Below, piece by piece: positions 29,246 to 37,402 of a DNA stretch of 64,000 bases. The stretch lies in contig VZSR01003210.1 of NCBI GenBank assembly GCA_013398615.1, positions 797,440-861,439 on the forward strand, read 5' to 3'. The notes beneath the pieces were generated by a model. The model made no database searches and had not been told where the DNA came from. It saw only the letters and a program-made list of their open reading frames with translations. The DNA comes from Brachypodius melanocephalos (lineage: Eukaryota > Chordata > Aves > Passeriformes > Pycnonotidae). Positions within the stretch are counted from its first letter, which is position 1; each line of letters starts with the position of its first letter. The position numbers and the translations under genes were made by a program.

Positions 29246-29293
<48 letters not shown>

Positions 29294-32200
29294 TCAAAAT
29301 ATGTAATAACTCGGTTATGCAGTTCTTGCAATTTCTGCGCAGGTAGGCACCAAACTAGTTAATTTGTGGTAGGCACCAAACTAGTTAACCAGCTCATGCT
29401 ACAGGAGAGGAAAACCCAGTGTTACTACTAAATAATAAACGCTATTATATAATGTTTATAAATATTTTTAGATACTCTATAGATGGTATTTTTTACAAAC
29501 ACACAGTAAGCTTTAAGTAATAAGTAATAGAGGCAATCTCGGTCTCAATTACCAACATAACACCTTTTTGGTGTCTGATAGCAGACTTTTATCTTGTGCC
29601 ACTTTTATCTGGTACAGTGGGCATGGAAAAAAACAAGTCCTGCATCTAGATAGAAAAAGCTGAGCACACCAGAGCAGCAGCTTTGTGAGCCACGTGCTAC
29701 ATCCTCCTCGAGTTCTGTGAGTTTTCCCCCAAGACAATCTGGAAGATGAAGCTACAAAATGCAAAATGAATGCCAGGAAACTCAAATTCAGCCTGTAATG
29801 GTTCACACTTCCACTGGGGAAAAAGTAAGGAGATGTCAAAGGAAACAGCAAATTACTAAAAGCCACTGTATTTAAGACTCCAGGTCACGTGAGTGTGAAC
29901 TGCATGAATCAAAAATCAGCCCATGTGGAGTATTGATCGTTGGCAGACAGGTCTCAGAGCAAATGTACCAACTGAGAGTGAACTGACTGCTAGGAAGAAC
30001 CCTTCCCTTGGCACCAAAATGGCTTTGACAAAGGAATCACAAAATCTTCCAGCATCTGCGGGAACAGACCTGCACACAGAGGGGAGGCTGCCTTCAAAAT
30101 GTTGTCTGGGCTTGCCAGGAAGTAAACCCCTCTTGTTCTTGGTAGGACATTGTATATTTCTAACAGGTTTCCACAAAGCACACCATGTCTAACACGGAAA
30201 ACAACCACTCAGCTCCTTACCTGAACCATCAGGAATGGACCTCACGAAGGTGGGCAGCATCTTCACTGCAGCTGTTGGGTTGAAATCCCTGGAGAGGCCG
30301 TTCTTCATCTCCCTCCTGAAGCGAGCCATGACGTCCAGCAGCGTTTCATCGGAGAGCCGCATGGCGTACAGGTACTTATCAATCTGGGGAGGAACACAGC
30401 ACCCCGGGGTGAAAGGCTGCCCTGAGGTGCCCCACTGGGGCTACACCTCTCTCGAACTGCAAGGACAGTGCACAGCCCCAGCATGGCCCCAGGGCTCTGG
30501 CCAAGCTGACAGCACAGCCACACGCTTCATGCCTTATCTTCTGACCCAAAATCGTGGAAGGCGTACAAGTCTAGGACCTGCTGAGGTGGGCTCCATCCCA
30601 CTGTCTTCCCATGGCACAACCCAGCCCCACATCACTCTTCCTCCTCTCTTCCACACAAAACCATCTGCCTGTGGCCTCAGACCACCACCTCCAGCCCTTG
30701 CCCCACTTCTCAGCTCTCCTGACTGTCCATGAGCTAAACAGCTGGAGCTAAAAATCCTTTTTTTGGCACCTTGTCCCAGCTGGGGTGATGTGGGTGTCAG
30801 AGGTGCTTTGTGTTTAAAGCCTTACATTGGGAAGGACTTGCCACAGTAGTTTTGGGGCTACATCACAGGCTGAGAAATCATTTCTGTGTAGCAGACCACT
30901 TTTCCTACCCCACTCCAAAGCTATAACCACCAGAGGGTCTGGAAAGACAGAACTTGACTGTGGGCAGGTGGCACCTTCCTTCTCGAGACGAAACATCAAA
31001 TTAAAAGTTGTTGACTTCTCCCTTGTGGCTTCCAATGACAGGAGCTTGCTTTATGTCCTTGGAAAAAGGAGGCAGTATTCCAACAATACTGCTTTCCATA
31101 ACATTACGACCGCCCTCACTGTCAGGAAGACTCAGAAATGCTTTGATGCCTGAAAAATACAACATGGCCTTGAGGGCTTCTTGCCAAACACACTTCCCAC
31201 CCTTTTTACCTCAGTTGCCAGTCTATTCTTGCCTTGTTTCTTTACCTGCCTTGGAAATTTGGTTCTGCAAAGGGCTCAGATCGAAGCCACACCTTTGGGA
31301 TCACTTTTGCCCGCAGCTCAGCAAGACTGAAAAAAATAAAGCCCTGCCCATGTTTTCTGTCCTCAGCAAAACTGGAAAAGCCACCTCATTTTAAACCCCA
31401 GGCCAGCTCTGTGCCAAGGCTGCTCTGGAAGCCTTGAGAGCAGCTCATCTCCAAGTTGGCACTATGTCTTACAAGAACAAGGCCACAATAAAACACTTTA
31501 TGGGAAACATACATACACAAGTGCTCCATATACCAGGGACTTTGAGATGGGAAGCGATGAATAACGCCCTTCACAAAGGAAATGCAATCAAAACGTCATT
31601 AAACCCTAAAGTGACCATAAAACCAGCAGCAATCTAATTGCTCATACAGAAAGCACTCCTGCCCAGCCTACTCAAGGTCTTCCCAAAGACAGTATCTCCC
31701 TGAGCCAGACACCCTCCTGCCATGACCCAGCCCTTATTTACGCAGAGGAGGAGGAAGGCAGGGAGAGTGCTGCTGGGCACAGCTACCCAGCCTGACCCCG
31801 AAGCACAGGGCTGGGGGCCAGGCAAGCCTGAACCACAGGGGACACAGCCAGAGGCTGCACAAGCTGTGAACTTTTCAGTGTCATTGCTTGCAGAGAAACA
31901 ATACCATGATTGATAACACCACGATGAAATGAGACCATGCATTTTCCCCATGAACCGGTGACGTGACGGTGCAGGCGTACAGCTGAAGGGTAGAAGAGCT
32001 GAGCTCAGGTTCTCTGGCAACAGAGGCCAAATGCAAGACCCCAGGGCAGCATCCCCACATCCCTGCTGTGTCCTGTGCCGCCCTCATGGGCTGACAGCCC
32101 CTTCACAGCAACAACCACAGCCAGTCACGGGCATCATTTCACTCCAAGAACAAAACCTGGATGGGATGTGCCCTCTCTGCAGCCCCAAACACTTCGGGGA

Positions 32201-35200
32201 TGGATGCAGAGGCTGGAGTCTGGCTAAGCGAGGTCTCTCCTTCACGGCAAACCCTGCCACGGGTTTTTTTTAGCAGAGTGTGTAAAGCCATGATGTCAGA
32301 GCATGAGAATACTCCCTTTAAAAGGAGGCGGGGGAACCAACCTCTTTTCCAGGCTGAGCTTTCAGCAGCCCACGCTGCCGCTCAGAGGGACGATTCCCCA
32401 GATCTCCCAGTGAAAGCTACAGTAAACATCAATCACAGCCAGACCTCGCCGTGCAATTAATACACCCCTCTACAAAGCCCCACTGCTGCATCCTCCTCCC
32501 AAAACCAGGGCGGAGGGATTCCCGCTCACCGAAAGCCCTGTTGTGAGCGCAGGTTGTGGCGTTTGCACAGTCAGGACTGACGAGCCCATTCTCCCCACCT
32601 CTGCCCCTGTGCTGCCCTCAGCAGCGAGGGAAAACGGGAGGGAGGGCTCTTTAAAGACCAATGAGCGCTGCCAGCGCCCTTACATAATTGGGCTGGACCC
32701 TCCTGCACGCAGGGAGCATCGCTCTGCACGGCACCCAGGCCATCCATCCCCACCGCCGAGATTCCCGGGGCGGGGACACCCAGCCTCCGCTTGGGAAAAA
32801 AAAAAGTCACTCCCATGTGGTACAGATTCCAAAACCACGAAAAACTAAGAAAAAATAGTTGTTTTTTTTTAAAAAAAAAGCAGGTTTTGGTTTGGTTTTT
32901 TTTGTTTGGTTGGGGTTTTTTTGGTTTTTTTTGTTTGTTTGTTTGTTTTTTTGTTGTTTTTTTTTTTCTCCCAGGCAGGAAGAGGGTTAGTCATTCCAGC
33001 AGTGTGGCAGCAAGGGAGTAAGTGCAGCCCTCCGAGGGAAAACTCCCAGCAAACAGCCATAAATAACTTGAGGCGGGGGGAGCCGGAGGCTGGATTATGG
33101 GATGGATGTTTAATAACTCCCTGCCGGCAATAAAAGCCGATCACAAAGCAAATCTCAGCCGTACGCACAGGGAAGCTGTGGAGAGGCTGCCCAGCACAGA
33201 CAGGAGCTGCTGGCAGCACCCAAGCAGCCCCACCGAGACTCCCATGGGAGACAAGGTGCCAGCCCTTCCCAGCGGATGGCAGAGGGCAGGAACAATTTCA
33301 GACAGACAGTTGCGTGGGCAAGGAGCAGAAAACACTCCTTTATTTAGCTGCCACCTCAGAGTCACCCCCCGAGGAAGGGCATCTTCCCAGTCTGCCACTA
33401 TGGGAGTCCTCCAAGAAGCTCAATCACATTTTTCCTTCTTTTTTTTTAAAAAAAAGAAACAAAACCAAAACAAACTAGAGACAGAATCTGTGAGCAATTT
33501 TTTAAAAATAGGATTTCATCATCTGAACCACATTCACGTAATTTTTCCTGGTCACACAGGAAAAGTGCAGTTTGTACTTGGGGAAAAGAAGTTTCTGAAA
33601 ATCCAGCCATGGCAGCAGTTGTGAATAATTATAAATGAAACAGGCAGCTAAACTAACTAAAGGCTTAAACCTAAGGGCCATTCCTTAAACACATGCCTCA
33701 TTCCCCAGGCACTGACAACAGCCAGTGGTATCCAAGAAGAGAGCTCTCCCACAACAATTTCAGAAATCATTAGCATCTATTTTACTGACACAGGCTTCAT
33801 ACCAAAACTCTTCACCATGAAAACATTTTTCTGCAGAGCTAATCATACTCCTTTCAGCATGAGGAAGATTCATCAGGAGCCAAAGCATGTTAAAACAAGT
33901 AGTTTAGACATTTCAAAATTGTTTTGCTTACTTATGATTTATCAGATTGGTTCCTAAAAAGCCTTTATAAGGGCAAGTCACCAATACAGAGCTCTTCTTG
34001 ATACCAGTTGTTATATTTTATACTCCATCCCATCACGTGTTTTTTCAAGGTTAAACATCTACATGTCTCTCCTGGATTGCACGATCTTTTTCTTCACTCA
34101 GGTACGACAACAAAAACATATTGTTCCCCTGACAGACAGAAACCAGGCAACACCTAGAGGCTCCCTTTGCTGGGGCCAGCTACGGCAGGTACGAGCCTGC
34201 TGGAAACATAAAGCAGCTTTACAAAGCTCTCCCCACACAGGCCAGTGGCACACATGCCAGGCACGCTCTGTGACTTCCTTATCCCTCAGGATGGGAGTCA
34301 CCTCTTCAGAGAAATGGAGCTGAGTTTGTGCCTGAGCTGGGGCGGATGCTGAGCTCCTGCTGCTGCCCCTGGAACATCACAGACATCCAGGGAACAGATG
34401 TCTGCAAAAACATCTGGATAATCTAAGCTGCTTGGGCCACAGGTGTATTCACACAGTGCCGGGCATCACACACTGCCAGCTCGCTGCTGCACAATAAGGT
34501 GACACGGAAGGGCCATTACGAGTGGTTTCATTGGAAAATGCTCCCTTGCAGGGGCACAGGGTTCACGCCATGAACAACCCCTGCCTTCGACACTACACCT
34601 CCACCCTGCCCACTCCCCCTGCTTGCCACGACTCATCTTGAAAAACAGTCCAAAGATGACAAGTTTGAAAAACACCACACTGAAACTTCAGGGGGTACAC
34701 ACAAATCCAGCAGACCCAGTACAGAAGCACAAATTCTCAGATGCAGGTTATCCCCAGGGCCTGAAACCGCCAGCCCCATCCATGCTCCTCGACAGGCTTC
34801 CCACGTAGAAAGACAGCTGCAGAGCATTAGTGCTACACAGAGATGGGAATTAAAAAAAAAAAAAAAAAAANNNNNNNNNNAAAAAAAAAGGAAAAGAAGG
34901 TCACAAGAGAACAAGAGTGTTCAGCCTTGGCTCATCAGTACTTTTAAGCTGCTCACACACCTCCTGTGACCCACAGCAGCATCCTGAAGGTGACCTGCCA
35001 CCAAATGCTGTGGAATGCCACCAAATGTGCGATGGCTGCGACGGACCAGGGATGCAGAGGAGCAGCCACAGCATCCAGGAGCCCCACGGGGCGGCACGGA
35101 GAGCAGGGACAACGCCTTGGTTGGCAGCCCTCAGCCCCAGGCACGTACCAGCAGAAAGTGCTGCTCTTCCGCAAGCCGGGAGGAGAGGGAGGGACCTGAA

Positions 35201-37079
35201 GTGAAGCCGTGCAGGCACGTATCCCCAGAAGGGACACACGGATGGAGCACAGACCTCACAGGCAGCACGCTGAGATGGAGCAGGAGCACTTTTGCCACTC
35301 GGGGAACCAGGGAATGGAGCCCACCGGCTGCCAGCGGCTGCGGGGCAGCAGAGCCTCTGGCTGCCACAGACATCCTCCCTACAGAACAGCCAAAACTGAG
35401 GAGGTTCAATACCCGTTCCAAAAGGACACAAACAAGAAAGGATGTCTTACACATCCTCTAAAAACAGCAGCCTGCTTTTTCGACTTTTCAAACGGGCTTT
35501 TTTTTTTTTTTTCTTCGATTTTCCAGACAAAACCAGACGGATCCGTAAGAATGCTTTACAGCTCCCTGGCCAAACGGTTTCCCGTGCTGTCAGACAATAG
35601 CAGCCCCACGGTGCCAAACCGGCCTGCAATAAATAACCCCCAGAACACCGCAGTCTCCCTGTGCCTCCATGCTCCCCCTGTGCCTTCCCCACAGCCTTTC
35701 CGCCGCTCCTCGGCCACCGCACACACTCGTGCTTATCTTGGCGTTCTAAATATAACACACAGCGAGGCAGAGAAGGCCTGACCCAGGCATGCACGCCTGG
35801 CATCAGCAGCAGCGCTCACAAACCCCGCAGGAAAGGGAACCCAGCGGGCCTGGGCAGCGGGGAGAGCCACGAACGCGGGGCCAGGAGGTGCAGAAGGCGG
35901 CAGGATGAGCGCAGCCTCGGGCTCCTCGCGAGAGCCGCTGGGCGGAACAGCAAAAGCCCTAAAGAACGGAAGGAGACGTGGAAAGCACGGGAAGCTGTCT
36001 GGGGTTTTCTCCGAGGGAGGAGTGGGTATGGGTGAGCGCGTCTCCAGTGGGGCAGGGTGAGTCACCCACACACCGGAGCTGAGCTCTGCCCAGGCACAGC
36101 CAGAATCCCAAAGGGACGAGGTGCTCTTCTCCTGCTGGGGAGATTCTCAAGCCCCAAGAACACTACAGATCAGTACTACTAGTGCTGTCATTGAGGCTTT
36201 CCCGAAATATTTCAGGGATGCCTTCAGCCACGCACCCAGGTGGGTCACACGGCACCGCCTGAGGAGGTGGCAGAGGGGAAGCCTCCGTTTCCTGACGTCA
36301 GCCCCGACTCATCGACATTTGCAATTATTTTCCCAATTTGTGTCCCCACATCCTATCCCCAGGCTCCCCGCTCCCTACAGCTCTGCAATATGCTCAGCCA
36401 GGACCTAACTGCCATGTTTTTTTCTATCCTCCGCACCCTCTATTTATGCTCCGCACCCTTTTCCTTGTGGCAGTGCTCGATCCCAGGGCTGTACCAACCA
36501 CGCAGCGGCAAACACCCAACGCTGAAGGAAAAGAAGCCTATGGAAATGCTCCTTTTTAAGCACAACTGACAACCATTTCCTGTAAATTCCGATCCTGCAG
36601 CGGCACATAATTCAAAAACTACCTGCTCCTCGCCTGCTGGAGTGGGGATGCTCACAGGCATCCGTGGAAAGAAGGGGAAATCCCCTTTCTGGGGATGCTG
36701 GTGCCAACGCAAACCAGGAAAAGCCATCACCGCCACCCCTCAGTGCCAAAGCCCCCCAGGTCCTGCTTGGCCGGCCGCTGTGCATCCATCACACACACCC
36801 CACTCCCATCTCCACCGGCGATGCTCCGGAGGGATTAAACCCGGGGTTATCCCTCCTTTCTCCCGCAGCTGGATGACTCTGGGGACAATGCAAGGAAACC
36901 ACCGTGCGGAGAAAAAAGATCTAAAATAGTTTTTTTAAACACTTAAAAAAAAAAAAAAAAACAAATCAAGCGGTGTGGGCGGGGGACGGCCCTGGGCCGG
37001 GGGATGTCCATCTAACCTTTTTGACCTGGTCCTCCTTCAGCTCCGTGAAGTAGTAGGCCAGGAGCTGGGCGGCGATCAT
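4109..37079 (-). CDS. HK1: Hexokinase-1, complete 18-exon gene (coding span)
   Basis: Hexokinase-1 transfers phosphate from ATP to glucose to give glucose-6-phosphate and is bound to the mitochondrial outer membrane. All 18 coding exons are present with GT..AG borders, in order: 37079-37017, 30383-30221, 25543-25395, 20764-20645, 18011-17916, 16706-16607, 16521-16338, 16130-15975, 14394-14161, 12861-12557, 11984-11836, 11734-11615, 10790-10695, 9953-9854, 7947-7764, 6025-5870, 5192-4959, 4253-4109. They total 2754 bases, 917 residues plus TGA, as in human HK1. The protein is two homologous halves. Family knowledge says the N-half is regulatory and the C-half (catalytic D657) is active in HK1; here both halves keep the NDTVGTMM motif. 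The exon 1 peptide distinguishes HK1 from glucokinase, and residues such as DYDAD/ASGVEGADVV fit HK1 rather than HK2 or HK3. HKDC1 lies directly upstream in the same orientation. Confidence 0.97.
4959..5192 (-). CDS. HK1: HK1 exon 17
   Basis: This 234-base exon encodes residues 792-869, beginning SDRLALLQVRTILQQLGLN. It contains CGAGMAAVVDKIRENRGLE and TVGVDGTLYKLHP with T863 of the adenine/phosphate region. Donor GTGAGT. Confidence 0.96.
5870..6025 (-). CDS. HK1: HK1 exon 16
   Basis: This 156-base exon encodes residues 740-791. It begins with a split arginine codon then YEKMISGMYLGEIVRNIL, with E742 in YEKM. It ends FLSQIE plus two bases; donor GTAAGA. Confidence 0.96.
6026..7763 (-). other. 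HK1 intron 15
   Basis: This 1.7-kb intron has no recognised gene, repeat or mobile element. The open frames at 6199-6685 overlap on both strands and look like chance. Confidence 0.8.
7764..7947 (-). CDS. HK1: HK1 exon 15: C-half EWGAFGD
   Basis: This 184-base exon encodes residues 679-739. It includes GTGSNACYMEEMRN (T680) and CVNMEWGAFGDNGCLDD with E708. It ends SLNAGKQ plus two bases, with donor GTACTG. Confidence 0.96.
7948..9853 (-). other. HK1 intron 14
   Basis: This 1.9-kb intron contains a perfect 17-bp inverted repeat at 9433-9484. A 241-codon plus-strand open frame (8789-9514) overlaps it but has no recognisable domain and is antisense to HK1, so I do not call it a gene. Confidence 0.8.
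9433..9484. repeat. Perfect 17-bp inverted repeat with 18-nt loop
   Basis: CACCACATGCCATTTGG at 9433-9449 is followed, after 18 bases, by its exact reverse complement at 9468-9484. The HK1 pre-mRNA would fold it into a 17-bp perfect stem. The flanks do not extend the pairing, so it is shorter than a usual miRNA precursor. Confidence 0.9.
9854..9953 (-). CDS. HK1: HK1 exon 14: catalytic D657
   Basis: This 100-base exon encodes residues 646-678 plus one base. It contains VVAVVNDTVGTMMTCAYED; counting from the start codon places the catalytic base at residue 657 exactly, which supports the whole exon model. Donor GTACGT. Confidence 0.96.
10695..10790 (-). CDS. HK1: HK1 exon 13
   Basis: This 96-base exon encodes residues 614-645, beginning GILLNWTKGFKATDCEGED. 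It keeps the conserved WTKGFKA glucose-contact segment and ends GIKRRE in phase 0 with donor GTGATT. It lies close to an A-rich tract (10673-10684). Confidence 0.95.
11615..11734 (-). CDS. HK1: HK1 exon 12: C-half glucose-binding FTFSFP
   Basis: This 120-base exon encodes residues 574-613. It carries MGIKGARLPLGFTFSFPC with S603 and ends QTSLDA. Donor GTAAGT, phase 0. It mirrors exon 4 in length and position. Confidence 0.96.
11836..11984 (-). CDS. HK1: HK1 exon 11: C-half phosphate loop 1
   Basis: This 149-base exon encodes residues 524-573. [20 protein letters not shown] gives D532, G535, T536 and N537 of the active-half phosphate loop. The exon ends MQGTGEE in phase 0 with donor GTATTT. 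The intron to exon 12 is 101 bp. Confidence 0.96.
12261..12344. repeat. 20-bp tandem repeat in HK1 intron 10
   Basis: Three perfect copies of TGTGGGTTCACGATCCCAGC (12281-12340) follow one diverged copy (12261-12280), and a 4-base partial copy follows them. The high identity points to recent expansion. Confidence 0.92.
12557..12861 (-). CDS. HK1: HK1 exon 10: connecting helix between halves
   Basis: This 305-base exon, the longest in the gene, encodes residues 422-523. It finishes the N-half with [20 protein letters not shown] (S449), runs through the connecting helix, and opens the C-half with VKMLPTFVRSTPDGT. It is notably GC-rich compared with its introns. Donor GTAGAG. Confidence 0.96.
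12911..13122. repeat. About 23-bp minisatellite interrupted by the assembly gap
   Basis: Right of the gap, four units of about 23 bp share the core AAATCTGCGCTGC (13030-13122). Left of the gap a related AAAGTCTGTGCTGCAT sits at 12911-12926. The gap therefore falls inside a tandem array in HK1 intron 9 whose true length is unknown. Confidence 0.8.
12928..13027. other. Assembly gap of 100 N
   Basis: Exactly 100 N, the usual placeholder for a gap of unknown size. It lies wholly within HK1 intron 9 and interrupts no exon. Confidence 0.99.
14161..14394 (-). CDS. HK1: HK1 exon 9: N-half ATP/G6P region
   Basis: This 234-base exon encodes residues 344-421. It contains DCIAVQHVCTIVSFRSANLV and TTVGVDGSLYKMHP, with S415 of the N-half glucose-6-phosphate site. 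Donor GTGAGT. The intron after it holds the minisatellite and the 100-N assembly gap. Confidence 0.96.
14395..15974 (-). other. HK1 intron 8
   Basis: This 1.6-kb intron has no recognised feature beyond splice borders (donor GTGAGT at 15974, acceptor GCAG beside 14394). Confidence 0.8.
15975..16130 (-). CDS. HK1: HK1 exon 8
   Basis: This 156-base exon encodes residues 292-343, beginning with the split leucine codon then FEKMVSGLYMGELVRLIL. E294 of FEKM contacts glucose. It ends HVSAIE plus two bases of a lysine codon, with donor GTGAGT. Confidence 0.96.
16281..16319. repeat. 15-bp tandem repeat in HK1 intron 7
   Basis: AGAACAGAAAACAAC occurs twice exactly (16281-16295 and 16296-16310), followed by a partial third copy, in the short intron between exons 7 and 8. 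Confidence 0.85.
16338..16521 (-). CDS. HK1: HK1 exon 7: N-half EWGAFGD
   Basis: This 184-base exon encodes residues 231-291. It includes GTGTNACYMEEM (T232 phosphate contact) and CINTEWGAFGDDGSLED with glucose-contacting E260. It ends GSLNPGKQ plus two bases, with donor GTGAGT. Confidence 0.96.
16607..16706 (-). CDS. HK1: HK1 exon 6: N-half NDTVGTMM with D209
   Basis: This 100-base exon encodes residues 198-230 plus one base. It contains VVNDTVGTMMTCGFDD; D209 corresponds to the catalytic base position, although the HK1 N-half is inactive by family knowledge. Donor GTAACT. The intron to exon 7 is only 85 bp. Confidence 0.96.
17916..18011 (-). CDS. HK1: HK1 exon 5
   Basis: This 96-base exon encodes residues 166-197, beginning GFLITWTKRFKASGVEG. 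The ASGVEGADVV stretch with terminal KAIKKRG is the HK1-type sequence. The glucose-contact threonine and lysine of TWTK are present. Donor GTAAGA, phase 0. Confidence 0.96.
18012..20644 (-). other. HK1 intron 4
   Basis: This 2.6-kb intron has no recognised gene, mobile element or long simple repeat. Its overlapping open frames around 19005-19563 run in several frames at once and show no family signature. Confidence 0.8.
20645..20764 (-). CDS. HK1: HK1 exon 4: N-half glucose-binding FTFSFP
   Basis: This 120-base exon encodes residues 126-165, starting LFDHVAECLGDFMEK. It carries the hexokinase signature LPVGFTFSFPC with glucose-contacting S155. Both borders are in phase 0, with donor GTAAGA. 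Confidence 0.96.
20765..25394 (-). other. HK1 intron 3
   Basis: This 4.6-kb intron contains only short chance open frames and A/T-rich patches (for example 24781-24797 and 24870-24881). No mobile element or RNA gene is recognised. Confidence 0.8.
25395..25543 (-). CDS. HK1: HK1 exon 3: N-half phosphate loop 1
   Basis: This 149-base exon encodes residues 76-125. It carries FIALDLGGSYFRIL, so D84, G87 and S88 of the N-half glucose-6-phosphate phosphate site are present. The serine at 88, in place of the threonine found in the C-half, is typical of the HK1 N-half. The exon ends in phase 0 with donor GTAAGC. Confidence 0.96.
29226..29288 (+). repeat. Poly(A)42 preceded by AATAAA: possible retrocopy 3' end
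   Basis: A run of 42 A at 29247-29288 starts 15 bases after an AATAAA at 29226-29231 on the plus strand. This is the spacing of a cleaved, polyadenylated mRNA copied back into DNA. I cannot identify the source transcript and see no convincing target-site duplication. A plain homopolymer next to a chance hexamer remains possible. Confidence 0.4.
29342..29388. repeat. Direct repeat of period 26 bp
   Basis: TAGGCACCAAACTAGTTAA, with two further matching bases to its left, occurs twice exactly, 26 bases apart, about 55 bp right of the poly(A) tract in HK1 intron 2. Confidence 0.9.
30221..30383 (-). CDS. HK1: HK1 exon 2: linker to N-half
   Basis: This 163-base exon encodes residues 22-75, beginning IDKYLYAMRLSDETL and including the conserved VKMLPTFVRSIPDG. 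It ends in phase 1 and is followed by GTAAGG. In vertebrate HK1 this is the first exon shared by alternative first exons. The intron before it is the largest of the gene. Confidence 0.96.
32861..32970. repeat. T/G-rich low-complexity tract
   Basis: The tract contains poly(T) runs, a neighbouring A9 run and GTTT/GGTTT repeats in HK1 intron 1. Apparent open frames across it are artefacts of composition. Confidence 0.85.
34852..34889. repeat. Poly(A) run with a 10-N gap
   Basis: An A-homopolymer in HK1 intron 1 is broken by 10 N at 34871-34880. The gap probably reflects unresolved homopolymer length. Confidence 0.9.
37017..37079 (-). CDS. HK1: HK1 exon 1: start codon and mitochondrial anchor
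   Basis: This 63-base exon encodes residues 1-21, beginning MIAAQLLAYYFTELK. In HK1 and HK2 this hydrophobic amphipathic helix inserts in the outer mitochondrial membrane and binds VDAC. The ATG has A at -3 (context GGCAAGATGA). It is the only ATG on the sense strand for over 320 bases upstream within the CpG-rich leader. The donor is GTTAGA. Confidence 0.96.
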
Positions 37080-37140
37080 CTTGCCGGCTGCAGCGGCGGC
37101 TCCGCGCACGCAGCGATGCTGGGCCCGGGGATGGCCGCGC

Positions 37141-37170
37141 CGAGCCGAGCCGAGCCGAGCCGAGCCGAGC
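37141..37170 (-). repeat. Pentanucleotide repeat (GCTCG)6 in the HK1 5' leader
   Basis: Six exact tandem copies of CGAGC (plus strand) lie between the ATG and the trinucleotide repeat. They are CpG-containing and G+C-rich. Confidence 0.9.
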
Positions 37171-37179
37171 GCCGCCCCT

Positions 37180-37224
37180 TCCTCCTCCTCCTCCTCCTCC
37201 TCCTGCTGCTGCTGCTGCTGCTGC
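37180..37224 (-). repeat. (CAG)7(GAG)8 trinucleotide repeat in the HK1 5' leader
   Basis: On the HK1 sense strand seven CAG units pass directly into eight GAG units, about 100-145 bp upstream of the ATG. Tracts like this are often length-variable. In the frame of the HK1 start codon they would read Q7E8, and that frame has no stop between here and the ATG. Confidence 0.9.
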
Positions 37225-37233
37225 CCCGGCCCG

Positions 37234-37242
37234 GCCCCGCCC
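37234..37242 (-). promoter_or_regulatory. GC box (Sp1-type site) upstream of HK1
   Basis: The sense strand reads GGGCGGGGC, a consensus GC box, about 155 bp upstream of the HK1 start codon and just upstream of the CAG/GAG repeat. Confidence 0.5.
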
Positions 37243-37402
37243 GGCGGGACGTGCCGGGTGCGCGGCGGGAGCGGCTGGGGGCTGTGCTGGCCTGGAGGAG
37301 GAGGGCAGCGCCCCGCCGTACCCCAGAGGGGCTCCACAGCAGCCGTGGGGGCGGGAGGGAGGGGAAGGAAAGGAAAAAAGAAACAAAACCTCTTCTTGGT
37401 GA

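Larger units (their letters stand above)
25544..30220 (-). other. HK1 intron 2
   Basis: This 4.7-kb intron has no recognised gene. It contains a 42-base poly(A) tract (29247-29288) preceded by AATAAA, and a 26-bp-period direct repeat (29342-29388). In humans HK1 intron 2 carries a silencer mutated in congenital hyperinsulinism. I could not identify a counterpart by eye. Confidence 0.85.
30384..37016 (-). other. HK1 intron 1
   Basis: This 6.6-kb intron is the largest of HK1. It holds a T/G-rich low-complexity tract (32861-32970), a poly(A) run interrupted by a 10-N gap (34852-34889), a CpG-rich block near 35815-35965 and an A-tract at 36942-36960. Long first introns of HK1 carry enhancers and alternative first exons in mammals. 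No alternative first exon is recognisable here. Confidence 0.85.
37080..37400 (-). promoter_or_regulatory. HK1: HK1 CpG-rich promoter and 5' leader
   Basis: The 320 bases upstream of the HK1 ATG are strongly G+C- and CpG-rich, as are the first bases of intron 1. A perfect GC box (GGGCGGGGC on the sense strand) lies at 37242-37234 and a second Sp1-like run at 37346-37355. I see no TATA box. There is no upstream ATG on the sense strand in this interval. This is the classic housekeeping-type promoter expected for HK1. The exact transcription start cannot be set. A CR1 element abuts its upstream side at about 37403. Confidence 0.75.

Noticed and set aside
32791..33133. Phe/Leu-rich frames in the T/G-rich tract suggesting a membrane protein
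   Set aside because: Hydrophobicity comes only from translating poly(T) and GTTT repeats.
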